In this document: one piece after another, positions 1 through 11,800 of the stretch
How positions within the stretch are numbered: the first letter of the stretch is position 1
Layout: each line of letters starts with the position of its first letter
Assembly (NCBI GenBank): GCA_947579665.1
Contig: OX388348.1
Location: 4,340,001-4,404,000 of the forward strand
DNA from: Sympetrum striolatum
Lineage: Eukaryota; Arthropoda; Insecta; Odonata; Libellulidae
Reading direction: 5' to 3'
Length of the DNA stretch: 64,000 nucleotides
Notes under the pieces: model-generated
What the model was told of the DNA's origin: nothing
The model's input: only the letters and a program-made list of their open reading frames with translations
The model's database searches: none
Program-made: the position numbers and the translations under genes

Positions 1-2920
1 CTTAGGTCTTGATACGAAGAAAACAAAACAGATAATAACAACTGCAGTCTAGTAAGGCAGAGGAAAAAATATAAAATGTTTGCTCAGAGAAGAATAATAT
101 GAATTTGAAACTTGCCATGAAAAGTAACAACTGTTACATGAAAGGAAAATATAATTCAACTTCTAGTGGAATTAAAAGGTGATTAGAAACGTTAAGTCTT
201 ACATTATTCACTTCTGAGTAAGGTTTTTTCCATTTGCTATTCATGACAAATCAGTGTGAAATATTTTTCCTTTGAAGTTTACATACCTATACATTTTATC
301 GTTAGACATTTAGAGAATTATCAGAGTATTTAAATACAGAAGGCTAACATGTAGTTCATCTCAATAAGTAACTAAGCCCTACTTCTCTTTTCAATAAGAG
401 TGGTATTTCAAAACAATTATTATACACGAGAATTTCACAGCTTTTAAAAACATGCAATTTATATATATCAATGTACATGTTTCTTTTGAAGATCAAGATT
501 ACACAGGAAAAATGTTCTGAATTTTTAAGTAGCAATAACTATATCATATTATTGCTCAATAAATCTACCACTTGCGTGTTTTTGGATGGATTCAATTCTT
601 AAAAACAACCAATTTTTATGCAGTCCTAAGGTTTATTGGCAAGAAAAGAGATTCTATGAATGCTCAACAAAGAGAAGCAAGCAGTAACTTAGTGTTTGTA
701 AAAATCTCATGCACAAAATCAAAATGGATCAGATTCAGTTAAAACAGCATCTAATCAGTTTTCTCCTCCTAAAATATTTTGAGCTTTGACTGAGGTTTAT
801 GTAATTATCCACAGGAGTAAAAAAGATTATATAGGATCAAAACATAGATTCTAAGTAACCTTTATAAGTTCGTAACCACTCAATATAAGTAATCAATTGG
901 CTCTCTTAGTGGAGGGACAATTTTTCAAAGAATCTCCATCGGAAACAGGGAATTACCAAATAAGGGTTTGACTTCGAGTTGCAACTCCAAAATAAGTCTT
1001 AATATTTTCAACTCTGCCATATAAATGCTGAGAACAGCAGTTTGTTTTTCATGAAATTATCTTTACAAAATATAATTAGTATAAAATGCTATCACGTATG
1101 TAGTCCCTTAATCTATTAGTCTCTACAATCTTATCTACATTTGGCTTCCAAGCATAAGTATATCTCTTTTATATATCTCTTTTAAGAGAAAACTGCCAAA
1201 TTTGTTGTCTTTAAACTCTAGTATTTACATCAAAAAGTTCACAAGAATTATGTTTTTAAAAGATTATATAGAGCAAACATTAAATTGGATCAATCCAATT
1301 TTGAGCACATTCAATGAGGTTGTGCTGTTAACAGTAAAAAATAATTCACCATTTTCTCTCTACCAAATAATAATCAGTCACTTGACATAGAGGGTCATGG
1401 AGGAAATCTACAACCAAAATACAGATAGCGCGATCAAATTAAACCTTCAATAAATGTTTTAAAAAGAAGTGACATCATATCTGTATGATCCAAGAAAAAT
1501 ATTGGCATTGCTAAAAATGTCTTTGATGCTTTCACAAGCATTTCTGCTGGATATAAACATCTATTAATATTACAACACTGTCATGAATTTTCCATAATTT
1601 TCTTTAAAGTACAACCATACATATTCCTCTTATTTTGTGAATACCCTTGAAAAGAGCACTTAAAACCTTTTACTATTAACTGAATCACCCAAAAAATCAA
1701 TCTATTAAGAAGGGTTATTTCCTAGAATTCAATTTCAAGTTCATTAGCTTACTCTCCAAGCCATCAATAATATTTGCCAAACCTATTACGTCGAGAATTA
1801 TCTTAAAACATGAGAAAGAATTCATCCTCAAATGAATGTTGGACACTTTTAAAGACATCAAAAAAGTTTAGGAGAATAGGTGGGATTCATATGGCACAGT
1901 AATGTTTTATGGGCAGTAATTTATCAAATTCAATCACACAACACAGCTAGCACTTCAGATTAGAGGTAGGGATTCAAAAAACATTTGCAAGTGTTAGTAA
2001 CTCTCTTTAAGAACTTGTAATGCACCTCAAAATTTATCGTACTAGGCTGTGATACTTGAGAAATTTATGTACATAGTCATGCTGAAGTGATTTTTAATAC
2101 CTTAACTTCTATTATAATTTACCTTGAGCTATATATCAAACTGTAAAATTGAACAAATCATCAACAGTTGCTAACAAAACAGAACTGATGCACCACAACA
2201 ATTCAAAATCCAGGAATAAGATTTCCTTCCAAATTTCAGGTCCAAAACGTTTAGCAAAATATTTGGGTAGGCTCCTTATAGCAACAGGAAATGACAAAGC
2301 ATTAAAAAATAAAACGAGACATTGAAATCAAAATGCTAATCAGGGAGACTAGAATTTGATGGCAGAACACTACCATGTGCCATTATATCACTGAAATGCA
2401 ACGACCAAAATGCATTTGATTCAAATGGACCCACTTGCAGGAAATTACAAATGAGGGAAATCAAAAACAGAATTTTTGGAGAAAAGGAGAAAGACAAATT
2501 AGGGTATCAACCAACCAGACACTCCCTTCCTCAATAGCACCCAAGGGAAAAAAGTCGTGACCAGAGCACAGTAAATCACTGTATACCGCAACCCCAACCA
2601 TCTCTCTTCAAGATCTTAAACCGACAAATCACAAGTACCACAGATATTTCCCTTCGTTTTACTCCTACGGCATGCACCTGCTAGTAACCGAATGGCATAG
2701 CAATACCAAGTACCAAACAACAAATCTTTGCTAACAGTTACTAATGATAAAACAAAGTGACCAAGAGTCTTGGCACAGTTTTGCTGAAAGGAGGCTAAAT
2801 AACAATTCTGATGACTATTTTTCGGAGACGTTGTTTAGGAGTAGGCCTTGAGAGAGGGAAGGAGGGGGGAGAGGGAGGGGCACTGCAGCCGACCCAAACC
2901 ACCCACCATCCCAACCACCA
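1..2920 (-). other. DESI2 3' UTR and downstream flank
   Basis: This AT-rich stretch lies downstream of the DESI2 stop codon on the minus strand and has no recognisable coding sequence. It is the expected place for the 3' UTR. A reversed AATAAA signal lies at 632-637, which would give a UTR of about 2.3 kb; a weaker ATTAAA-type signal lies near 2095. The true cleavage site cannot be decided from sequence. The short open frames here look random. Confidence 0.5.
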
Positions 2921-4854
2921 CTACAATGAGGACTCAGGTGTTGAGGGGCTGGAAGCACCCTCACCTTGGTGGGAACTAATTGAGTGCTGAAGGGCCACTG
3001 GGGTGAGCCACTCCTTTGGAAGGCAGCGCTGTAGAAAAGGCACACACGAGCTGAAATAGGCCAGCCGATTCACCCACGATGGGATGTCTTCTCCACAGAG
3101 GATCTGCAATAAGCGACATCCATAAGAAAAATGACACTGTTGCTGAAAGAGTTCATGTTGTACAACCAATAGCTGTTAACTTTGGCAATGTGAATCCCAC
3201 TAAAGAAGTGAAAGGAAGAAAAAAATATATAGACAAACTATAATGTGAATTAGAAGATATTGGTTTGTTTTAAAGTTTAAAATTCCTTACTAAAATACGA
3301 GGCAGTATCTTGAAATCGAAATCGGTACGAAAAATATTCTCAACTTGCAACTATTTTCAATACATACTTAGAAACCAACTCCAAATAATTGTTTGTCTGA
3401 TAAGTTATGCCCGAATGCTGTGAGAATTGATACTTGATTACGATGGATATGAAATTCATCCGAAATAAGTGAAAGGCACATGAATGAAAGAACAAGAACA
3501 ATGATAAAACATGGAAAATATTTGAAAATGAAAATACCTGTATGTTGAGGAGAGCTCAATTTTGAAGGAAAACTTAAGTAGGTGAGAAGAAATACGTGAA
3601 CTAAATGGGGTGGGAGAGGATGATATGAGAAGCAAAGGGAAGAAAAATGGTTGATAATGATTGATGAATCACTACGATTGCATGCCACTTTTACTGATGA
3701 TAGATAAAAGAGAGAGAGAAAATCAGTAATGTCTGGATAATAAATGGACAAGAGAAAAGAAGAGGCTGTGTTCTCTCTTGGATGGATGCAAGTAGAAATC
3801 GTTACATGCTGAGCAAAAGGATGTAGGAGAAGTTATAGTTAAGAAGCAAAAAGGAAATGTCAAAAATATAAAATAGCCAATGACACAACTAGAAATATAA
3901 AACAGCCTATAAATAAATGGATAAAGCTTCCAAGGACAAAGGATCTTATATGGCTGAAGGAAATATGTATGACTGTATCGATAATAAATGACAGATATAG
4001 ATAAATTAAGAAAAGAGTAATTGACAAGATCTCCAAGAGGCCAACGTAGACCAAATGCGGCAAAATGAGAATTTAAGGCCTTAGAACAAAAGAAAATATA
4101 TGGGAAGTTTTTAAACTGTAATTTGCTAGTCTCATCACTAGCAGAGTTTTCACTTTCATTGATTATTACAAAAAGTATGAAGAATAGATTTGAGGATCAA
4201 ACTGAAAATACCTGAGTAAAAGATCCTGAAAAGTGATTGCAATTTTTGTTCATCAAATGGTAACGATCTCCTCGGAAATCTTTTCCAAGTTCTGCAACAA
4301 TTCTTTTTACGTCGTCTTCAGTAAAGTCTGTGTGACCAATATGGATGGACTGCCTGTTATTGAATAGAAATAAATATTAAAATGAAGGGAAAATGTCTAA
4401 GCTATATTCCCGGGTATTTGATGATTACATACATTGCACTCTCACAGTAAGAATCTAACAAAAAAAGAAAGTAATATCACTTTGAGATTACCTAAATCGA
4501 AATTGTTCTCCGAGATCTTCGGCATCTCTTGGGGCTATCTCAAATATCCCAGGAAATGGGTAAGGATGTCCACCATAAGCATATTCTAGGAAATAGATTA
4601 TATTAATATTTACAAAGAAAAATACAATTAAAACGCTGAAATAAATCAGTAACGATATCATACCGGTGCCATAAACCTCGACTCCTGAGTGGAAGACTCC
4701 CAAACCTAAGGTTGTTGTGTATTCATTTATCCAGTACTGTGAAAAAGTTTCCGTTAAAATGCTGTATGCACAATTTACTAGAAAAAACTTAAGACGAATA
4801 TTTAGATTACTTTACCATGTCATATACGTTTAAAATGACCGGTTCTCTAGCCAT
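2921..4854 (-). CDS. DESI2: DESI2-type deSUMOylating/deubiquitinating isopeptidase (PPPDE family), 5 coding exons
   Basis: Thiol isopeptidase of the PPPDE (DeSI) family; family members remove SUMO or ubiquitin from proteins, and DESI2 is mostly cytoplasmic. Coding exons on the minus strand are 4854-4816, 4736-4664, 4585-4492, 4353-4212 and 3103-2921. All introns are GT-AG (79, 78, 138 and 1108 bp), and the reading frame closes exactly to 176 residues, against about 194 in human DESI2. The whole protein follows the human order: VILNVYDM at the N-terminus, then [11 protein letters not shown] with catalytic His29, [17 protein letters not shown] with catalytic Cys107, and [13 protein letters not shown] followed by PKEWLTP. 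The start fits the human start and has a good context (ACAAAAATGG). An acceptor at 4926-4927 suggests a separate 5' UTR exon upstream. The C-terminal tail after LTP is Ser/Gly-rich and unlike vertebrates. The gene is head to head with the TECPR2-like gene. Confidence 0.95.
4212..4353 (-). CDS. DESI2: DESI2 exon 4, catalytic cysteine
   Basis: This exon encodes about residues 70-116 and ends in phase 0. It holds the acidic helix [15 protein letters not shown] and the nucleophile motif NKNCNHFS with Cys107. The next exon lies 1.1 kb away, across the only long intron of the gene. Confidence 0.93.
4664..4736 (-). CDS. DESI2: DESI2 exon 2, catalytic histidine
   Basis: This exon encodes residues 14-37 plus one base of codon 38. 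It begins YWINEY and contains [11 protein letters not shown], in which His29 is the general base of the PPPDE Cys-His dyad. The acceptor is at 4737-4738 (CAG just before the exon) and the donor is at 4662-4663. Confidence 0.93.
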
Positions 4855-5663
4855 TTTTGTGATAAGCTCTTCGGATTCTGGCGGGGATCCAAGGCAGCTA
4901 GGGAACGGAATGTTACAACTTACTCCTGAAGAAAACATTCAAATGATAGTTCTGACAGCATTCCCATTCAACAATTTATCCTAAAACCCACAATTATCTC
5001 AAGTTAAGGTGTGAATAAAAAGAAAAAACTACACAAAAGAAAGTTACAGGGATCCAACGTGGTAAATGGATCCTAATTCCCTCATGAAACTATTACACCA
5101 GAAAGGAAATAATAAGTACCCTGGCACAACAGAGGAAGTTTTCCTCTGGTATATTACGTTACGAATCCATGCATAGCTGAAATTGTTCCAAGAACTTTAC
5201 CATAAATAGTATAAAAAGCGAACTTAGCACGCAAATAAACAACAACCTTATCGTCGACAGAACGTCAACACCTGATGGAAACAACTGCAGAGAGAAAATC
5301 GTCTTTCAGTCGAGGATGTTGGCGGTAGATGTCTTCTCGTCTTCAGTGGAAAATAACATTGAAAAGCTGTCATTTGCAAGTAATGTGATATCCCTGAAAC
5401 CACTATAATTCTGCATCGAAATTATGTAATCCTTTGCAACTAGAGACTCGGTTACGGAATGAAGTTTGAATGTGTCTTATCAGTCTCATGACGGCTATCT
5501 GTTAATCGTTATGACAGATTATATCCTCGGAGGGGAAGGTAATTACTTTTCTTTTTGGGGGTTCATTTGGGAAAATATTTGTTTTTGATATTTATTGTAA
5601 TTTTGTAAGCCCAGATCTTTCTTGAAGTACTTCTTGGTATGAGAATGAGAAGATCTCATTACC
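4855..5663. promoter_or_regulatory. Shared upstream region of DESI2 (minus) and the TECPR2-like gene (plus)
   Basis: The two start codons face away from each other across 809 bp. There is no clear TATA box for either gene. On the minus strand a good acceptor at 4926-4927 suggests a non-coding first exon of DESI2 around 5200-5300, next to a short richer stretch at 5240-5345. On the plus strand the start context is ACCATGG. A shared bidirectional promoter is inferred from spacing alone. Confidence 0.5.
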
Positions 5664-5882
5664 ATGGGTGAACAAGGAGAGTTGAGAACTCTGAGAGAAT
5701 GGACACCTATGACACATTTACTACAGCAGATTCCTTTGAAAGCACAGAAAGGACTTTTTACTCATGAATTAAACCTTACTTGCGTTGACTGCCTCCCCGA
5801 TTTTCTTGTTTTGGGCACCAACCTCGGTCTTGTTTATTGGTATGATCGGCGGAAAGATAAACTTCAGAGGCTACGTTGTGAG
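5664..5882 (+). CDS. TECPR2: TECPR2-like exon 1, start of WD40 propeller
   Basis: The exon encodes residues 1-73. The family signature IPLKAQKGLF is followed by the first WD40 blade (VLGTNLGLVYWYDRR). The donor GTAAGT at 5883 is at phase 0. Confidence 0.9.
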
Positions 5883-8800
5883 GTAAGTTATGGACGAAGT
5901 AGTTTAGAATTTTCCTAATAGAATTATTCACTAAAATTTCTCAAATCGTTGGAATTAAAATAAGCTGGTTCTCAAATTCTAACAGGCGATGTGTTATTTT
6001 AAAGCATGTGCTTGGGAAATTATAGGAAATGTAGTCTCTGTAAAGAGCTTGATGATTGTTAAATACTATACTACATATCGAGTTTAATACGTTAGCACAG
6101 GGTATTATATCAACTTAATCTGAAATAATAATTTTAGTTACTAAAGAATCATTTTTTCTAGAACTCGACCTCACCCATAGTTTGTGTAAGGGTAGTTTCC
6201 ACTGTAGATTACATGATCGCAGCAGGCAGCGAAGATGGGAATGTTACTGTATTTCAAATTCCTCGACCAGCTCCCGAAGTAGCTCCTCCAAGCCTGAACT
6301 CAAAGCAAAACCGACAGGTAAATATAACAATTTGCTTGGTATTTGTTGTCAGAGAACAAATAATTTCTGTGATTTCTTTTAGATCGAAAGATTTACTATT
6401 GGTGGACTACACGCAAGTCCAGTCACTGCTCTGGAATGGAGTCCAAATGGAATGAGTCTTTTTAGTGGAGATAAATTGGGTATCATTGTTCTCACTGAAA
6501 TTGACTTTTATATGGTAAGTTACCTGAACATTCCTAGATAGTCTAGTCTTGTTTTCTAAATCCATCAATTTTGATCTGTATTACTGTTGGTAAAAATCAG
6601 ATCTCAATATTAGTCTTCTGATAGAGTTGAATTAAAAATTAATTTCAGCACCTTAGTAAATCTCGAGAAATAATAAATGAGAAGTATGAAGTGGTGCAGC
6701 TCAGTTATCACAGCAGCACAGGAGCTCCCCATGGGAAATTACTTTTGGTTTCTACCAGTTATAGAACAACATTGTGTTCATGGCGACAGGAAGACCGCAC
6801 GTGGAAGGTTTCTCAGTTAGGACAACGTGAAAGGAAGACGTAAGGAAGTACACTATTTCCTAAATTTTGGTAATTTTTGCTCTTTGATTCAGCTGACCTT
6901 GGAAAATTCATTAGGTGGCTTTTTTTGGGTAAAATAAAATGTCTACCGTTCTCCATTCAGTAATTACAGGAATTAATGATTATTTATTTAATTTATTTTT
7001 TGATGCTACTAAGTTGCTGTAATATTGTAACTTAAAATTAATGTTTAGTTATTATGGGGCACTTAGTTTGGGGTTTGTTTGGCTCATAAACGTTCTGTGA
7101 TATGGAAGACTTCCTCTTTTTCAGGTTGCTGTGGATATACATTACACAGTAAATATAAACATACAGTTGTACATAGTCAACTAAAACATGAATAGCTCTG
7201 ATTAGATGTAGAAATTAAAAACAGCCTCTGAGGGGTTTCCTTCCCTTTCCATTTTCCTTTGGGAGGGAGGAACAGTACTAGTTCTCAATTCACTTCACTC
7301 AACCCAATATTGTCCAATTATTACAATATTCTTAATTTTGCCTTGAAAGTATGCACCTGGAGAGGAATTGGTATAAATAAAACTGTAAAAAGAGTTTTCC
7401 ATTAATCTGTTGCTCTGTTAAGAAATGAGAATTTATCAGTGTTAGTCATTTGATTGAAAGTTTCTATTTTAAGTCAATGATCTTTTCTGTTTAAGTAATA
7501 GAGGCTTTTCATCCTATTCCAAATAGCTGTCCATGCAGGCTCGCCACTGAAAGCGTTCTGTAGACTTCCTAATGAATGAGAACTGACAAACCATAAAATA
7601 ATGTAAGCCAAAGTGCATTTCATCCTCGAAGGGAGCTTCCTCAGGAGCAAAGGTACCTTGACTGTACATTTGCTCCTGAAGTTCTTTACGAGACTTCTTG
7701 AGGATGAAATGCATGTCAGGTTACTCACATTTTTTAATTGTTTATAATTTATTTCCATTCTTTTCACTTTGCCATCAATGATTCATTATATTCTATAGAT
7801 TTCCTAACCTGTAAATTTACCTTCTTTTTTCTGAAGCTTCCCGACCTAACTTTTCCAACATTTCTGTTACGCTTGCAAATCTTTTAAAATTACGTCATTA
7901 TAATAATATTATTGAAAAATAAAATGAAACTTCCATTTGCCCTTAATTTACTCAAAGGGATGTTTATTCCATCATCATATGTTGAACACCATCTCATTGC
8001 ATCACGATTTCTTATCTGAAGGCAAGTTTTCCCTTTATTTTTTTAGTATAGGTCCATTTGGAGCTACATTCTTTCATCCATTGGGGATTGGAATTGCTAG
8101 TCATCGTGATATTATCTTTGCCAGCCGACCTGGACTGCGACTCTGGCAAGCTGCTTTGGATGGCATCGTTCAACAAACTCTCATCTTCAAGGTGTGTTAG
8201 CTCTTTATGTGTTTGATCTAGTGTAAGTTTTTCAAAGGAAATTTTCTCTAGCTTTGGGTTAACAAGAGAATAATGATGAAGGTTTCAACTGACCTTGGGT
8301 TGATGACTTTACTGACTGACCATTCCATAACAGCCTCTCTTAGTTGGCCAAGGTAAATCTGGATTCTCTTTAAGGCAATAATGTTATATTATGCTGAAAA
8401 CCTCGATCAACTACCCTGCTCAATAAAACCATTCTCCTATGCTTTTACCCCTCAAAGATGGCCTAATTACGTGTAGACCAGATGATACTTCATCTCTCAT
8501 TGTAAGCTAGAATCTAAGAAAGAAAGCCAGTTATTGATTTTATATTTAACTTTATCTGAACATACATAAATGACTATGTTGAAAAAAGTATCGAAAGTAT
8601 GAGAATGATCTAGTGTTTTCTCCATGTAAATGATGAAGTGATTAATACCAAATAGTCTAGCCCTTGTTGCTGAATGAAAAGACAAGTATGTAGGATGATT
8701 TCCACCTAGTCAAACATGAAAGTTTTCATGGTTAATCACAACACCTATCTGTGTGAAACTGATCCAAGATCAAATTACTCCAAAAAAGACCTTAAAATTG

Positions 8801-11800
8801 TGTAGATGGATGTCTTCCATTTTCAGGATTTATTATTATTTGGCCAATGGAAGATTAAGGTTTTCGGAGAGAACAATAGAAAATATAAATCTGTAAGTTT
8901 CTGTAATTCATTAATAAGATGTTTATTGGATGATCTAGAATTTCAGGAGAAAAAGTAAATGAAGAAGAGCACGACCTAGTAACTTATACTAACATTGAAG
9001 ATAAATAATTGAAAATATGGGTGGAATGTTTGTCTTAAGATGAGTTTGTAAATGCTCATGGTATAAGTGGGAATCATGCAAAGCATATTATTGATCATTG
9101 TTTCATGATATGGCACAAAAGGAGTAAATAATTCACTGTTTTATTGATGGAATTATTACATGGCTTATGGGGAACTAAAATTCACTCAAAAATATGATAT
9201 TAAGGCTTTTGCTATATTTAATAATATTTCCTATTAAAGAGTATTTCTATCTAAAATTGTGTAAAAAATACCATGTATGTATACGTATTTAATGTAATAA
9301 TTTATGATATAGCGCAGTATGCTGTAATTTAACCCATTATTATAACTAATTAATAATTTTTTTCCGTATATATTTAAAATATATATTTTTAATTTATGTA
9401 TACGATTAAATTAAAAGCTTGGCATATGGTGACACTTACCTGATGCTGTGAGCTTATGGATTTTATATTTAAGCTGATGTCAAAGTGTTGATATTCTAAT
9501 TTTCATGTAAGCTTTTCTACAATTTCCATTGTTAAGTGAAATGATTCAAATTATTATATTCCCTAAAATCTACCAATCCACTTTTTGGAAATTATTTCAG
9601 TTATAATTTGGTGATGAACCTGAAAACCAAACCAATTTTCCAGTTGCAATGATGATACCTTTGAAAAGCAAAAATTAAAATTTTTAGAGGATGATCTTGA
9701 TTAATTGCGCTAAAAGTATAGTTTAATTCAATCTCAATTAATATCTCAATCTGAAGTTCATCAAGTTAATTGAACTAGACATAGGAAGTTCCAAAATTCC
9801 GATAATAGAATTTGATTTTAATTCCAAATTTTGCTTTTCTTTGCTGAAAATTATTGATCAATTAGTGTTTAAGTTGATTATAGCAGGAGGCATATTGGCC
9901 TCCAATATATGTATGCATTATACTTTGTAAACAAACTTTACTTACATTTTGCTTAATATAGCTATCTAAAATGATGGGAAATGTGTTATATCTGTAAAAT
10001 TGCTGTTTTTGTTCTGTATATTATCTGTATTTTTTTTACAGGATGCCCTGATGTGTCCTCATCCTTCAATCATGCTAGTCAACCCAGTTCCCTCACGTTT
10101 TAAAATGGCCAAAGTTGTAAATGGAAAGAATAAAGGAAGAAGAGCTGCTAGTAAAACTGTGAGCATCAAATCTTGTTATATGAATCTCAGATTGTTGAAA
10201 AGAATAGTGTTGATTATATGCTGTGACCAACGGATATTTTAAAATTCTTTGCTAAAATGATGTTGATTCTTGGAAATTTCCTGTTTAAGTATAGATTTCG
10301 CAATTGTGTAAAATATTTGATATATTGTGTTTCTGACATCCTGTTTATCATGATTTATAGTTTCCTTTTGTTATCAATTTCTGAAAATAGTGATCAATCA
10401 GAATGAGAATAATAATGCATGTGCATAACCCAAAGAATGAGCCGGAATGAAAAAGTTGGCAAAAGTGAGAATTGAACCCAGATAATTTACAGTTGACTGC
10501 TTTCTGGTATTCTTTAATATGGCTGTTAATGTTAATGCCTGTCTGTCTCGTGTATGATTTGCCGCTACTTCGGCTGATGCCATGGAATCCTAGGGTTGGT
10601 TTTAAGCATGAAGATGGTGAATCCATTTCGCCATTCAATTTCTGTTGTAATCTTTTTCTCTCTTGATCTTTCTTCCGCATGTCCATTTTTGCCATGTCTC
10701 CTGTTCTTCTAAAAGAATCATTAAAATCTGGCAGTAGAATGCAGTGGTTCAGATGGAAACAAAAAGAACAATGGGTATCAAGGACCTTTTACCATCTATC
10801 ATTATCGGCTTCACTAAATTACTCAAATTTTCTCAAAAGGGCTGCTAATCAGCATGGTTTCAACATTTAACATGCCTTTTTGCATCAAATTTAGTTCTTT
10901 TTCACTAAATTTCATTTAATACCAATCTCTTAGTTTATTTTTGACATAAAGGCATTGAATATATGTTTGTGTGGAGGCATAACATTGGACATGGGGAGTT
11001 CTATGTTTCTTCGTTTTTAACCCTTCAACTTAACCCTCCAAACTTTCTTCCTACTAATATAAATATATTTCCCATTCATGTGACAGTCGAATTTGGACAG
11101 TATTTATTCTGCCAAAGACTTAATTTATGTCAAACGTATTGATCACAAAGGCCGACAAGGTTTCGGTAACATTGACGTAGTTACTGATTTAATATTGTAT
11201 ATTTTGCGATGAATTCATCTGTGATTGTGAAAGTTGTCCATCACATACAGTTTTCAAGAATTTTCCATAAACATTGAATAAACAAAGTAATTTGTTATTT
11301 TTCTTGATATATTTAGTTGGTAACACTAAATATATAAATCAATTGTTTATCAGTTCATTAATTCACTATATTTACATTTAATTTATATTCTTAGGCCGAA
11401 TTTGAAGAGAAACAAAATAGCGAGTTGACTAGGTCCCAGAAACAGTGCCTGCAAAGTTACTGAAACGCTTCTTTGCTCAAAGAGTTTTTAACTTCCTGGG
11501 CATCTCATCTTAAAGCTCTCAAAATGACCTTATTCTAGTATGCAATTTTATTCCATTTCAATTAGCCCTTCTCTATTTTTAGGCAAAATAGAGAGAAGTG
11601 CTCAAACCTTGGCACTTGTATCTGTCCCATTTACAGCTGTAAACATTCTTTCCTCTTATGTTCATGTGGAGAAGCGTATATCCTAGTAAGGAATGGGGAT
11701 GTGTGTGTTACTTATTCTTAAGTCTAATATGTATATAAAGGTCACCTGAACAAAAAATCTGTACATGTTTGAGCTTTTACGAGTTCATCTGTAGTCAGTG

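Noticed and set aside
2815..3045. Reverse-strand frame overlapping the last DESI2 exon
   Set aside because: Shadow of DESI2 exon 5 in another frame.
10398..10695. Overlapping frames in intron 7
   Set aside because: Both strands are open in several frames, but the sequence looks like a repeat with a T-arm-like motif rather than an exon.
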